Shown: in pieces, positions 17,333-26,560 of the stretch | Numbering within the stretch: the stretch's first letter is position 1 | How the letters are laid out: each line of letters starts with the position of its first letter | Assembly: GCA_023229465.1 (NCBI GenBank) | Contig: JALNZE010000006.1 | Span: forward strand, 62,001 to 126,000 | Direction of reading: 5' to 3' | Origin: Chitinophagaceae bacterium | GTDB lineage: Bacteria > Bacteroidota > Bacteroidia > Chitinophagales > Chitinophagaceae | Length of the DNA stretch: 64,000 nt | The notes under the pieces: generated by a model | Told to the model about the DNA's origin: nothing | Database searches by the model: none | What the model saw: only the letters and a program-made list of their open reading frames with translations | Position numbers and translations under genes: made by a program

Positions 17333-18547
17333 TCAACTTTTGAGTGAGAACAATTGCAGGCTGGCTTTTCTGGAAGGAATATAGGCAGCCAGTAGGGCAA
17401 TGAATGCTACTGTGCCTGTTACCAAAATAAAATCGGCAGCTACTAATTTTACCGGATAATAATCAATGATAAAAGTGTTGCCCCCTAGTTTTATCACCTG
17501 AAAACGGATTTGAATCCAGCAAATAATGGTTGCCAGCAAAATGCCGCCGCCACCGCCCAGTGCGGCCAATAATAAGCCCTCACTTAAAAAAATATGCTGA
17601 ATTTTTTGTTCACCGGCGCCCATCGCTTTTAATACGGCGATATCAGTTTGTTTTTCCAATACCAACATAGTTAGCGCACCAATCATATTGAAAGCGGCTA
17701 CAATAAGTATCAGCGACAGAATTCCATAAATCACCCATTTCTCTACCTGCATAACTGCATACAAACTTTTGTTTTGTTCATAGCGGGTTTCAACAAGAAA
17801 CGAATTACCCAGTTGCGCCTGTAACAATTTTTTTACTTTATCCGGATCATCCGCTACTTTTATTTCGATGGCGCTATATTCATCAGCGGCCATACCCAGC
17901 ATATATTTTACAAATGCCAGGTTACTGAATACGTATTTGTTATCAAAATCCTGCTGCACCGCAAAAGTGCCTGCCGGTATAACGTTGAATGAATTCAGGC
18001 CATCATCGGCAATCAGTTTGGCAGCCTGCCGGTTGGGCAGATAAATAGTTACGGGATACAACCCCTTTTCAACATTCAGTCCGGCGGCATTTTCAATGCC
18101 CGCCCCTACTACCAGTTTGGGTTCCTGGATAGTGCCTGTTTCAAATTTGCCACGGGGAATATGTTTGGCGCTATTGATCTGATTAACGGAAGTAAATTTT
18201 TCATCCACCCCTTTTATAGAAACAATTGTTTGAAAAGCGCCATTCAAAACAGCTTTTTCTTCGGCCACAAAACTAAAAACAGCAACGCCCTTTGTTGATT
18301 GAATCTGTTGCAGTTGGGATGGAGAAATATGAAAGGTTTTACCGCGGGCAGGTACAATACGCATATCGGCATAAAAATCAGCGTACAACCCTTTTACCAG
18401 ATCTTCAAAGCCATTAAACACACTCAGTACAATTATCAATGCTGCGCTCCCCACGGCTATGGCTATCATACTTATCCATGCTATAATATTGATGGCATGG
18501 GTAGATTTACTAGATCTGAAATATCGCCAGGCGAAGAGGAGGTTCAA
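17333..18547 (-). CDS. FtsX/LolC-E-type ABC transporter permease
   Basis: 404 aa. One TM helix near the N-terminus (IAWISMIAIAVGSAALIIVLSVFNGFEDL, shortened here to IAWISMIAIAVGSAALII) is followed by a large periplasmic MacB-like core domain of about 200 residues and three C-terminal helices in an FtsX domain (AFNMIGALTMLVLEKQTDIAVLKAMGA). This architecture fits LolC/LolE, which extract lipoproteins from the inner membrane for transfer to LolA, but other FtsX permeases look similar. The gene lies 15 bases downstream of rbfA on the same strand. The ATPase subunit is not in the window. Confidence 0.85.
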   Translation of the reverse strand: MNLLFAWRYFRSSKSTHAINIIAWISMIAIAVGSAALIIVLSVFNGFEDLVKGLYADFYADMRIVPARGKTFHISPSQLQQIQSTKGVAVFSFVAEEKAVLNGAFQTIVSIKGVDEKFTSVNQINSAKHIPRGKFETGTIQEPKLVVGAGIENAAGLNVEKGLYPVTIYLPNRQAAKLIADDGLNSFNVIPAGTFAVQQDFDNKYVFSNLAFVKYMLGMAADEYSAIEIKVADDPDKVKKLLQAQLGNSFLVETRYEQNKSLYAVMQVEKWVIYGILSLILIVAAFNMIGALTMLVLEKQTDIAVLKAMGAGEQKIQHIFLSEGLLLAALGGGGGILLATIICWIQIRFQVIKLGGNTFIIDYYPVKLVAADFILVTGTVAFIALLAAYIPSRKASLQLFSLKS

Positions 18548-18562
18548 GTTTGGTTTATTAGT

Positions 18563-18958
18563 TTATGGATTAGTGGGTTCTCCCTCGGTAGAACTGCCTT
18601 CTGTCTTTTCTTCTCCTATTTTCTTAAATATTTCTTCCATCTTAAACACATAATCCAATGTGTCATCATGGTAAAAATGTAAAACGGGTATCCTGCGTAA
18701 TTGGTGTTTTACCCGGGTGGCCAGTTCCCTTTTTATTTCCCATGCTCTTGATTCAATGGTTTTCATAACCGCTGCCGCGTCATTTACCTGGAAAAGACTT
18801 AAATAAATACGCGCTTCCAGCAGATCAGGGGTTACTTTTACAGAAGAAATAGATACCATACCTCCATCGATCATGCCAAGACCTAAACGCCTGAAAATAT
18901 CATTCAGTTCTTCCTGTAAAGCACCTGCAACCTGCCGCTGACGTTTTCCCTCCTCCAT
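18563..18958 (-). CDS. rbfA: Ribosome-binding factor A
   Basis: 131 aa. A KH-fold protein for 30S maturation. Seen are KRQRQVAGALQEELNDIFRR, VSISSVKVTPDLLEARIYLS, and the end of the fold at LRRIPVLHFYHDDTLDYVFKMEEI. An acidic, serine-rich tail (EKTEGSSTEGEPTNP) follows the fold. It is the first gene of a likely two-gene operon with the LolC/E-like permease. Confidence 0.94.
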   Translation of the reverse strand: MEEGKRQRQVAGALQEELNDIFRRLGLGMIDGGMVSISSVKVTPDLLEARIYLSLFQVNDAAAVMKTIESRAWEIKRELATRVKHQLRRIPVLHFYHDDTLDYVFKMEEIFKKIGEEKTEGSSTEGEPTNP

Positions 18959-18967
18959 ATTCTAACA

Positions 18968-18996
18968 TTTGATTGACTGCAAAATTACTTACTTTG
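18968..18996 (+). promoter_or_regulatory. Promoter of the MsbA-like exporter gene
   Basis: TTTG (18968-18971), a 17-base gap, then TTACTTTG (18989-18996), which has one mismatch to TAnnTTTG. The ATG follows 25 bases later. Confidence 0.5.
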
Positions 18997-19021
18997 CGCT
19001 GTTTTAAGTGTTTTATCCTTT

Positions 19022-20842
19022 ATGAAGCGATTTTCGAGAATACTGTTTTACCTGAGAACACAGAAGCGGAACATACTATTGTATGTACTTTTCAATCTGT
19101 TATCCATCCTTTTTTCACTGGTTTCCCTTGCCATGCTGGCCCCCTTTCTGCAAATGTTGTTTGGGAAAGAGAAATTGATGAATGTGGCGCCTGAGTGGCA
19201 GTTGAATGCTACCGGCTTCCTGAACTATTTAAAATACATCATCAGTCAACTCATTACCCAACACAATGAAGTGTATGCACTGGGCGCCATTTGTTTCATC
19301 ATTGTGGTATCGGTATTTTTCAAAAACATGTTCACGTACCTGTCGTTCCGCGTTTTAGCGCCTATGCGTAACTATGTTATGACCAAGCTCAGGTCTGACC
19401 TCTACGCTAAAATACTGGAACTGCCCATTGGTTTTTTCACTGAACAAAGAAAAGGTGATATCATCAGCCGGATGAGTAACGATGCCAATGAAGTGGAATG
19501 GAGTGTGATGAGCACCTTAGAGGGCCTGATCCGGGATCCTTTAACGATTCTGATCTACCTGGTTACCCTGGTATATATCAGCCCCGCATTATCCTTATTC
19601 TTATTGGTATTATTACCGCTTACCGGATTTATTATCGGGCGTGTAAGCCGCTCATTAAAAAAACAGTCAACCCATTCACAGGAACAACTGGGCACGCTAA
19701 TGTCGATACTGGATGAAACCCTGGGCGGGTTAAGGGTAATCAAGGCTTTTAACGCGGAAAAAATACTACGCGGTAAATTTTTCAACACAAATGATAACCT
19801 GAACCATATCCGTAACCGGATGAATTTCCGCCGCGACCTTGCCTCTCCTATGTCGGAGTTTCTGGGCGTATTGGTATTGTCTTGTATATTATGGTTTGGC
19901 GGTAAACTCGTACTGAACCATGAGGCCGGATTGGGTGCGGATAGTTTTATAACCTATATATTGATTTTTACACAGATTATCAATCCGTCTAAATCCTTAT
20001 CCACAGCCTATTACAATGCACAACGCGGTAGCGCCGCCATTCAGCGGATTGAAGAAATTTTACTGGCTCCGGTTACGGTAACAGATCATCCGGAAGCAAC
20101 CCCCATTACCGACTTTCGTCATAGCATTGAATTCAGGAATGTTTCTTTTGCCTATGAGGATAACATCATTTTACACAATATAAACCTCACCATTGAGAAG
20201 GGAAAGACCATTGCATTAGTGGGTTCATCAGGTGCAGGTAAAAGTTCATTGGCTGATCTGGTTCCCAGATTTCATGATGTATCTGGCGGAGAACTATTGA
20301 TTGATGGTGTGAATATTAAAAACTATACACTGCATTCTGTTCGAAGTTTAATGGGTATTGTAACACAGGAACCCATCCTGTTCAATGATACTATTTCTAA
20401 TAATATCGCCTTAGGTGTGGATCATGTTTCTAAGGCACAGATAGCACACGCCGCAACTGTAGCCAACGCGTTGCAGTTCATCAAACAGAAAGAGGAAGGA
20501 TTTGATTCGAATATTGGAGATCGTGGCAATAAATTAAGTGGTGGTGAAAGACAACGTTTAACCATTGCCCGGGCAGTTTTAAAAAATCCCCCCATTTTAA
20601 TTTTGGATGAAGCCACTTCTTCCCTGGATACAGAAAGTGAACGTTTGGTGCAGGATGCGATCAATAATATGATGCGGAACAGAACATCATTGGTGATTGC
20701 TCACCGTTTATCTACCATCCGGCATGCAGATGAAATCATCGTATTACAAAAAGGGGAGATAGTAGAAAGGGGTAACCATGATCAGTTATTGGCGCAGAAT
20801 GGCATTTACAGGAGACTGGTGGATATGCAGGAAGTGAGATAA
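19022..20842 (+). CDS. ABC exporter, permease fused to ATPase (MsbA-like)
   Basis: 606 aa half-transporter. Six TM helices lie in residues 1-340, with MSNDANEVEWSVMS and LDETLGGLRVIKAFNAE typical of the type IV exporter fold. The nucleotide-binding domain follows: Walker A GSSGAGKSSLADL near residue 400, Q-loop GIVTQEPILFND, signature LSGGERQRL, Walker B PPILILDEATSSLD and H-loop IAHRLSTIRH. Homologues in Bacteroidota are annotated as MsbA-like lipid flippases or multidrug exporters; sequence alone does not decide. The gene is monocistronic, with a bidirectional terminator after it. Confidence 0.93.
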   Translation: MKRFSRILFYLRTQKRNILLYVLFNLLSILFSLVSLAMLAPFLQMLFGKEKLMNVAPEWQLNATGFLNYLKYIISQLITQHNEVYALGAICFIIVVSVFFKNMFTYLSFRVLAPMRNYVMTKLRSDLYAKILELPIGFFTEQRKGDIISRMSNDANEVEWSVMSTLEGLIRDPLTILIYLVTLVYISPALSLFLLVLLPLTGFIIGRVSRSLKKQSTHSQEQLGTLMSILDETLGGLRVIKAFNAEKILRGKFFNTNDNLNHIRNRMNFRRDLASPMSEFLGVLVLSCILWFGGKLVLNHEAGLGADSFITYILIFTQIINPSKSLSTAYYNAQRGSAAIQRIEEILLAPVTVTDHPEATPITDFRHSIEFRNVSFAYEDNIILHNINLTIEKGKTIALVGSSGAGKSSLADLVPRFHDVSGGELLIDGVNIKNYTLHSVRSLMGIVTQEPILFNDTISNNIALGVDHVSKAQIAHAATVANALQFIKQKEEGFDSNIGDRGNKLSGGERQRLTIARAVLKNPPILILDEATSSLDTESERLVQDAINNMMRNRTSLVIAHRLSTIRHADEIIVLQKGEIVERGNHDQLLAQNGIYRRLVDMQEVR

Positions 20843-20845
20843 AAG

Positions 20846-20875
20846 AAAAAGCCACCTCAAATGAGATGGCTTTTT
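20846..20875. terminator. Bidirectional intrinsic terminator
   Basis: AAAAAGCCACCTC and GAGATGGCTTTTT form a 13-base stem with one mismatch and a 4-base loop. A-rich and T-rich ends serve both strands. It separates the convergent exporter gene and the DksA-like gene. Confidence 0.8.
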
Positions 20876-20893
20876 AATGGTAAGGTTTATTTT

Positions 20894-21961
20894 TTATTGC
20901 TCTGATGTTTTAACCAATCCCAGCTTAGCTTCCAGGCTCAATGTGGCGTGGGGTACGGCGCGTAAACGGGCTTTATCAATTAGTTTTCCGGTAACACGGC
21001 AAATACCGTAGGTTTTATTTTCGATGCGCATCATGGCTTTTTCCAGGTGATCAATATAAGTGATCTGTCTGCTGGCCATCTGGCTCAATTGCTCCCTTTC
21101 CATACTCATACTGCCATCTTCCATGGTCATGTAACGGGCATCATCATTATCACCACCCATTTCATCTTTGCGGGTAATCAATCCCTGTAAATAAGCCAAT
21201 TCCTTTTTAGCCGCATCCAATTTTTTGCCAATCAGGTCCCTGAATTCATTCAGATCAGTATCATTGTATTTAATCAGCGGTTCGCCATTACTGGCAGTCA
21301 GTTCCGCCACTCTTTTTTCTAATTGTGTATATCCCGGCTTGTAAGGAACACTCGACTTCGTATTGATTTTGGGTACTTTCACGTCTTTGATAGGTTCTGG
21401 TTGTTTTTTTATAGGTTTTACAGGAGGAGCCGGGGGGCCTTTCACCTCAATTTTTGGTTTTGCAGCCGGAACTGCAGGTTTAACCGGAACCGGGGCCGGA
21501 GCCACAGGTTTTGCAACCACTTTTGCCGCCGGTTTAGCAGGCACTACTGTTTTTGAATGCACCACTGGTTTTGCAACAGGTTTGGGTACTTCTTTAACCT
21601 GTTTTGACGGCACCTGCTTGACAGGTACTTGTTTTGCAGATATTTGTTTTGCGGCTACCTGTTTTGCAGGTGCAGCTTTCTTTGCAGGTACCGGAGCAGT
21701 TTTTTTAGGCGCCGGCTTTGCAGGCACCGCCTTTTTAGCAGGTACCGAAGTAGCTTTTTTGGGCACTGGTTTAGCCACTACTTTCTTAGCCGGAACAACT
21801 TTCAAGGCCTTTGCCGGTGCAGGTTTATGCACTGGTTTTGCAGCAGCTTTCTTAGCAGGCACAGCTTTAACCACCTTGGTTGGGACAGGTTTATGCGCTG
21901 CTTTCACAGTCGCTTTTTTGGCCGGAGCCACCTTTTTCGGTGCAGGTTTCTTAGTAGGCAT
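20894..21961 (-). CDS. DksA/TraR-like protein with long Lys/Pro/Ala-rich N-terminal tail
   Basis: 355 aa. Residues 1-200 are low complexity, with repeated PAKK, AKPV and KQVP units, and resemble eukaryotic histone H1 tails. Residues 210-355 form a DksA/TraR-like domain: coiled-coil segment NEFRDLIGKKLDAAKKELAYLQ, a second helix REQLSQMASRQITYIDHLEKAM, then TYGICRVTGKLIDKARLRAVPHATLSLEA. The zinc-finger region keeps only Cys321 of the canonical four cysteines, so zinc binding is probably lost, as in many Bacteroidota homologues. The likely role is binding RNA polymerase through the secondary channel, perhaps with the tail contacting DNA; this is inference. It lies 6 bases downstream of ileS, almost certainly in the same operon. 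Confidence 0.88.
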   Translation of the reverse strand: MPTKKPAPKKVAPAKKATVKAAHKPVPTKVVKAVPAKKAAAKPVHKPAPAKALKVVPAKKVVAKPVPKKATSVPAKKAVPAKPAPKKTAPVPAKKAAPAKQVAAKQISAKQVPVKQVPSKQVKEVPKPVAKPVVHSKTVVPAKPAAKVVAKPVAPAPVPVKPAVPAAKPKIEVKGPPAPPVKPIKKQPEPIKDVKVPKINTKSSVPYKPGYTQLEKRVAELTASNGEPLIKYNDTDLNEFRDLIGKKLDAAKKELAYLQGLITRKDEMGGDNDDARYMTMEDGSMSMEREQLSQMASRQITYIDHLEKAMMRIENKTYGICRVTGKLIDKARLRAVPHATLSLEAKLGLVKTSEQ

Positions 21962-21967
21962 ACAAGT

Positions 21968-24900
21968 TTATCCTTTTTTATTAACTACCACTTTCAACAA
22001 AATACCATTGATTTCAATGTCGGCACCGTTCGTTATTTCGGGCTCCCAATCAATGCTATCTGCTAGAATTTCGCGGCAAATATAGTCGTTATATTTAATA
22101 ATAGAGGGCTTCAGTAAGGGGGCTTCCTGAACAGATACGAATATACGGTCTGTGAGATCAAAACCACTTTCTTTTCTGATATTTTGAACCCTGTTTACAA
22201 ATTCCCTTGCCTCTCCCTCCTGTTTTAGTTCATCTGAGAGGGTAATATCCAGCGCCACCGTTAAACTACCCTTACTGGCAACACTCCAGCCCGGAATGTC
22301 TTCAGCCACAATATCCACTTCGGATAATGCAATAGTAACCGGTTCTCCTTCAATGTGTATAGTATATTGCCCCTCTTTTTCAATCCTTGTAATATCCAAC
22401 TGGTTAAAATTACTGATAGCTGCGCTAACTAATTTCATTTTTGCGCCCAGCCGGTTACCCAGTACTTTAAAATTGGCTTTTATTTTTTTACTGATTATCC
22501 CTTCGGTTTCAGTGATATATGCCATCTCCTTCACATTTACTTCTGCTTTAATCAGGTCCTCAATCTTTTCCAACTGCTCCTTCATCGCAGGGGTCAACAC
22601 CGGGATCAATAGTTTCTGAAGTGGCTGCCGAACCTTGATATTCACTTTTTTACGTAGGGATAGTACCAATGAACAGGTATCCTGTGCCAAATGCATTCTT
22701 TCCTCAAGTGGGCCATCAATAACTGATTCATCGGCTACCGGAAAGTCAGTATGATGAATAGACCCCTCTTTGTATTTACCTGTAACCGCATTCAGGTTCC
22801 GGAAAACCGCATCACTAAAGAATGGTGAAATGGGCGCCATCAGGCGGATGATGGTTTCCAGGCACTCGTATAATGTTTGATAAGCGCTTATTTTATCCTG
22901 CTCATACTCGCCTTTCCAGAAACGGCGTCGGCATAAACGAACATACCAGTTACTCAGGTGTTCATCAACAAATTCTTCAATGGCACGCCCGGCCAATGTG
23001 GGTTCAAAATCATCCATACACCTTGTTACCCTATGAATCAGTGTATGTAGGGATGACAAGATCCACCGATCAATCTCCGGCCTTTCGGTGATGGGTATAG
23101 CGGCTTCTTTAAAAGCGAACCCGTCTACATTGGCGTAGAGCGCAAAGAATTGATACGTATTGTAGAGGGTACCAAAAAACTTACGTTGCACTTCCTGAAT
23201 GCCTGCCATATCAAATTTAAGGTTATCCCATGGCGAAGCATTGGTGATGAGATACCAGCGGGTTGCATCGGCGCCATATTTTTTGATGGTCTCAAAAGGA
23301 TTTACCACATTGCCCAAACGCTTACTCATTTTATTACCGTCTTTATCCAGCACCAACCCATTACTCACTACTGCTTTGTAGGCAACACTATCAAACAACA
23401 TCACTCCCAATGCGTGTAAGGTATAGAACCAGCCACGGGTTTGGTCAACCCCTTCAGCTATAAAATCGGCAGGGAAAGCCTCCCCTTTATCTATCAGGTC
23501 TTTGTTTTCGAAAGGATAATGCCATTGGGCATAGGGCATGGCCCCACTGTCAAACCATACATCAACCAGATCAGGAACACGTTGCATGGGTTTCCCAGAC
23601 GCGCTTACCAATATGATATCATCTACAAAAGGTTTATGCAGATCCAGTATCCCTTCATGTAAGTAATTTTTATTTACATCGCCCCCTAATAATTCACTGG
23701 CTTTACGGATGCCTTCATTTAATGCTTCAATCGAACCAATACATACTTCTTCTTCTCCATCTGCAGTTCTCCAGACAGGTAAAGGTGTTCCCCAATACCT
23801 GCTGCGGCTCAGGTTCCAGTCTACCATATTCTCCAGCCAGTTACCAAAACGTCCCTCACCGGTTGATTTGGGTTTCCAGTTGATGGTCCTGTTCAGTTCT
23901 ATCATCCTGTCTTTTACCGCGGTCGTTTTAATAAACCATGCATCCAGGGGATAATATAAAATTGGTTTATCTGTTCTCCAGCAATGCGGGTAACTGTGCT
24001 CGTATTTTTCAACTTTAAATGCGCGGTTCTCTTTTTTTAATTTTACACTTATATCAACATTCACATCTATATAGTCCGGCTCGTCTTTATAATTCTTTAC
24101 ATATCTGTTGCTGAACTCACCCAGGCCCTCTACAAATTTTCCCTGCCGGTCTACCATAGTTAGTATACCAATATTATTTTTCTTACCTACCCGATAGTCA
24201 TCCGCACCAAAAGCCGGTGCAGTATGTACGATACCGGTACCATCTTCGGTGGTTACGAAATCACCGAGAATAACGCGAAAGGGTTTGGCATCCGGCGTTT
24301 GGAGTCTGATAACTTCAGGAGCGTTTGCTTTATAGGGCAACAGTTGCTCGTATTCGCAGTTTTCTATTTTCGATCCTTTGCACCCTGCCAATATTTTCCA
24401 GGGCAGTATTTTTACTTTTTCAGTATACCCATCAAAATCACCATTTTCTCCCTCAGGCTTGAAATACTTACCCAGCAAGGCTTTCGCCAAAACCACATTT
24501 ACAGGAATATGCGTGTAAGGATTAAATGTTTTAACCAGCACATACTCAATATCCGGGCCAACTGTTAACCCCAGATTCGACGGCAATGTCCATGGCGTAG
24601 TAGTCCAGGCAACAAAAAAAATGTCGCCATCCGATATTGTTGTAAACAGGAATTCACTCTTCTCATTCCTTACCGCTTTAAACATCGCCACCGCACTCGT
24701 GTCCTTTACGTCTTTATAAGTTCCGGGCTGGTTAAGTTCATGTGAACTCAACCCGGTTCCTGCTGCCGGTGAATAGGGCTGAATACTCACACTTTCGTAC
24801 AGGAACCCTTTTTTATAGAGCTCGCTTAATATCCACCAGAGTGTTTCAATGTATTTGTTATCGAAAGTGATATACGGATCATTCAGGTCTACCCAGTACC

Positions 24901-25321
24901 CCATTTTTTGGGTCAGGTCATCCCATGTATCCTTGTAGCGCAATACGGCTTCACGGCATTTGCTATTATACGCCTCTACGGATATTTTTTTTCCGATGTC
25001 TTCTTTGGTAATACCGAGTTCCTTTTCTACCCCCAGTTCAACAGGCAGTCCATGGGTATCCCATCCTCCTTTCCTTTTTACCTGGAAACCCTGCATGGTT
25101 TTATAACGACAAACCATGTCTTTTAAGGTACGGGAGATCACATGGTGAATTCCGGGCATACCATTGGCGCTGGGTGGCCCCTCATAAAACACAAATGGCT
25201 TCCTGCCCTCACGCAGCGAAACGCTTTTTTCAAAAGCCTGTTCTTTGCTCCATTTGGCCAATATTTCCTGTTCTATTGCCGGGAGATTGAGCCCGGAAAA
25301 TTCTGGATATTTAACGCTCAT
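21968..25321 (-). CDS. ileS: Isoleucyl-tRNA synthetase, type 2 (eukaryote/archaeal-like)
   Basis: 1117 aa class I synthetase. The HIGH-region equivalent is GMPGIHHVISRT (residues 54-65) and the second motif is KMSKR at 664-668. The editing (CP1) domain includes WTTTPWTLPSNLG near residue 240 and TEDGTGIVHTAPAFG near 359. Length over 1050 aa, the KRKGGWDTHGLPVELGVEK sequence and the long C-terminal extension without the bacterial zinc finger fit the IleRS2 class. That class is known to be intrinsically tolerant of mupirocin. The DksA-like gene follows directly downstream. Confidence 0.95.
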   Translation of the reverse strand: MSVKYPEFSGLNLPAIEQEILAKWSKEQAFEKSVSLREGRKPFVFYEGPPSANGMPGIHHVISRTLKDMVCRYKTMQGFQVKRKGGWDTHGLPVELGVEKELGITKEDIGKKISVEAYNSKCREAVLRYKDTWDDLTQKMGYWVDLNDPYITFDNKYIETLWWILSELYKKGFLYESVSIQPYSPAAGTGLSSHELNQPGTYKDVKDTSAVAMFKAVRNEKSEFLFTTISDGDIFFVAWTTTPWTLPSNLGLTVGPDIEYVLVKTFNPYTHIPVNVVLAKALLGKYFKPEGENGDFDGYTEKVKILPWKILAGCKGSKIENCEYEQLLPYKANAPEVIRLQTPDAKPFRVILGDFVTTEDGTGIVHTAPAFGADDYRVGKKNNIGILTMVDRQGKFVEGLGEFSNRYVKNYKDEPDYIDVNVDISVKLKKENRAFKVEKYEHSYPHCWRTDKPILYYPLDAWFIKTTAVKDRMIELNRTINWKPKSTGEGRFGNWLENMVDWNLSRSRYWGTPLPVWRTADGEEEVCIGSIEALNEGIRKASELLGGDVNKNYLHEGILDLHKPFVDDIILVSASGKPMQRVPDLVDVWFDSGAMPYAQWHYPFENKDLIDKGEAFPADFIAEGVDQTRGWFYTLHALGVMLFDSVAYKAVVSNGLVLDKDGNKMSKRLGNVVNPFETIKKYGADATRWYLITNASPWDNLKFDMAGIQEVQRKFFGTLYNTYQFFALYANVDGFAFKEAAIPITERPEIDRWILSSLHTLIHRVTRCMDDFEPTLAGRAIEEFVDEHLSNWYVRLCRRRFWKGEYEQDKISAYQTLYECLETIIRLMAPISPFFSDAVFRNLNAVTGKYKEGSIHHTDFPVADESVIDGPLEERMHLAQDTCSLVLSLRKKVNIKVRQPLQKLLIPVLTPAMKEQLEKIEDLIKAEVNVKEMAYITETEGIISKKIKANFKVLGNRLGAKMKLVSAAISNFNQLDITRIEKEGQYTIHIEGEPVTIALSEVDIVAEDIPGWSVASKGSLTVALDITLSDELKQEGEAREFVNRVQNIRKESGFDLTDRIFVSVQEAPLLKPSIIKYNDYICREILADSIDWEPEITNGADIEINGILLKVVVNKKG

Positions 25322-25379
25322 AGCCTAAAATCGCTTGAAATGTACTGCCCGTCCGGTCAAAGGCGAGTTTTAAAGGCTG

Positions 25380-25387
25380 CGAAGGTA
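25380..25387 (-). promoter_or_regulatory. Candidate -7 box for ileS
   Basis: TACCTTCG on the minus strand fits TAnnTTYG and lies 58 bases before the ileS ATG. The -33 element is unclear. Confidence 0.4.
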
Positions 25388-25503
25388 GGAAATATTGAGA
25401 TGTGAAACTTGAGAAGGCAGGGTCAATCTTGAATTGTGAAACACGCGGAAGACGACTCTCTCACCACTCACCCTAAACATTTTACATACTTAGTTGGTTG
25501 AAG

Positions 25504-25511
25504 TAACTTTA
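25504..25511 (+). promoter_or_regulatory. Candidate -7 box for the D-lactate dehydrogenase-like gene
   Basis: TAACTTTA has one mismatch to TAnnTTTG and ends 4 bases before the ATG at 25516. If it is used, the transcript is practically leaderless. Confidence 0.3.
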
Positions 25512-25515
25512 GCAG

Positions 25516-26511
25516 ATGAAAATCGTTTTCTTTTCTGCCCAGCCCTACGACAACCTGTTTTTTAACCGGTATAATGATACACTTGGTTTTGAACTGGTAT
25601 TCCAGGAAGTGCGGTTAACAGAACGAACCATTAACCTGGCTGATGGTGCAGATGCTGTTTGTGTATTTGTAAATGATAAAGTGACTGCTGAGGTTTGTAA
25701 AGAACTTTCAGCAAAAGGGGTTAAGATAATAGCGCTTCGTTGTGCAGGTTTTAATAATGTAGATCTGGAGGCGGCTAAAGCGAATGGCTTAAGAGTTTGC
25801 CGTGTTCCGGCTTACTCACCAGAGGCAGTAGCAGAACATGCACTGGCATTGATACTTACGTTAAACAGAAAAACACATAAAGCGTATAACCGTGTACGTG
25901 AGCAGAATTTTTCGCTCAATGGATTATTGGGTTTTAACCTGCATGGGAAAACGGTGGGAGTGATTGGTACAGGAAATATTGGAAAAGCCTTCTGCCGCAT
26001 CATGTTGGGTATGGGCTGTAAAGTGCAGGCTTTTGATCTGATTGCCAATAAAGACCTTGAAGCCCTGGGCGTAACCTACCATCCACTGACAGAAGTATTT
26101 AAATCGGATATCCTTTCCCTTCACTGTCCGCTTAATAACCAGACAGCCTACCTGATTAATGATGATACTATTGCCATGATGAAAAAAGGAGTAATGCTGA
26201 TTAATACCAGCCGGGGCGGACTGGTAGACACCAAAGCAACAATTAAGGGACTTAAATCAGGGCAAATTGCCTACCTGGGTATAGATGTATATGAACAGGA
26301 AGAACATCTTTTTTTCAGGGATTTGTCGTCCGCTGTTATTCAGGATGATGAAATACAGCGCCTTATGAGTTTTCCCAATGTATTGATCACCGCTCACCAG
26401 GCCTTCTTTACAGATGAGGCGCTCAGTCAAATTGCTACTACCACGTTAAATAATGTACAGCAACTATTAAAAATGGGTAATTTGAATAATCAGGCTGCGT
26501 TATTGGTATAA
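25516..26511 (+). CDS. 2-hydroxyacid dehydrogenase, D-lactate dehydrogenase-like
   Basis: 331 aa. NAD-dependent D-isomer-specific dehydrogenase; the closest match by pattern is fermentative D-lactate dehydrogenase (LdhA type), which interconverts pyruvate and D-lactate. Seen are LRCAGFNNVDLEAAKANG (residues 75-92), the NAD motif VGVIGTGNIGKAF (about 147-159), NTSRGGLVD with the substrate-binding Arg, DVYEQEEHLFF carrying the acidic partner, and the catalytic His in LITAHQAFFT (about residue 294). Cytoplasmic. The lipoprotein gene downstream is 49 bases away and probably independent. Confidence 0.88.
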   Translation: MKIVFFSAQPYDNLFFNRYNDTLGFELVFQEVRLTERTINLADGADAVCVFVNDKVTAEVCKELSAKGVKIIALRCAGFNNVDLEAAKANGLRVCRVPAYSPEAVAEHALALILTLNRKTHKAYNRVREQNFSLNGLLGFNLHGKTVGVIGTGNIGKAFCRIMLGMGCKVQAFDLIANKDLEALGVTYHPLTEVFKSDILSLHCPLNNQTAYLINDDTIAMMKKGVMLINTSRGGLVDTKATIKGLKSGQIAYLGIDVYEQEEHLFFRDLSSAVIQDDEIQRLMSFPNVLITAHQAFFTDEALSQIATTTLNNVQQLLKMGNLNNQAALLV

Positions 26512-26560
26512 ATTTTATCTGATATTCGTAATAGAAGTCAGGAAACACTAATTCAAGACC

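Noticed and set aside
21363..22085. 240-aa plus-strand open frame
   Set aside because: It is the antisense of the Lys/Pro/Ala-repeat tail of the DksA-like gene; the repetitive codons keep the opposite frames open. Its Gly/Ala/Thr/Phe composition mirrors the repeats.
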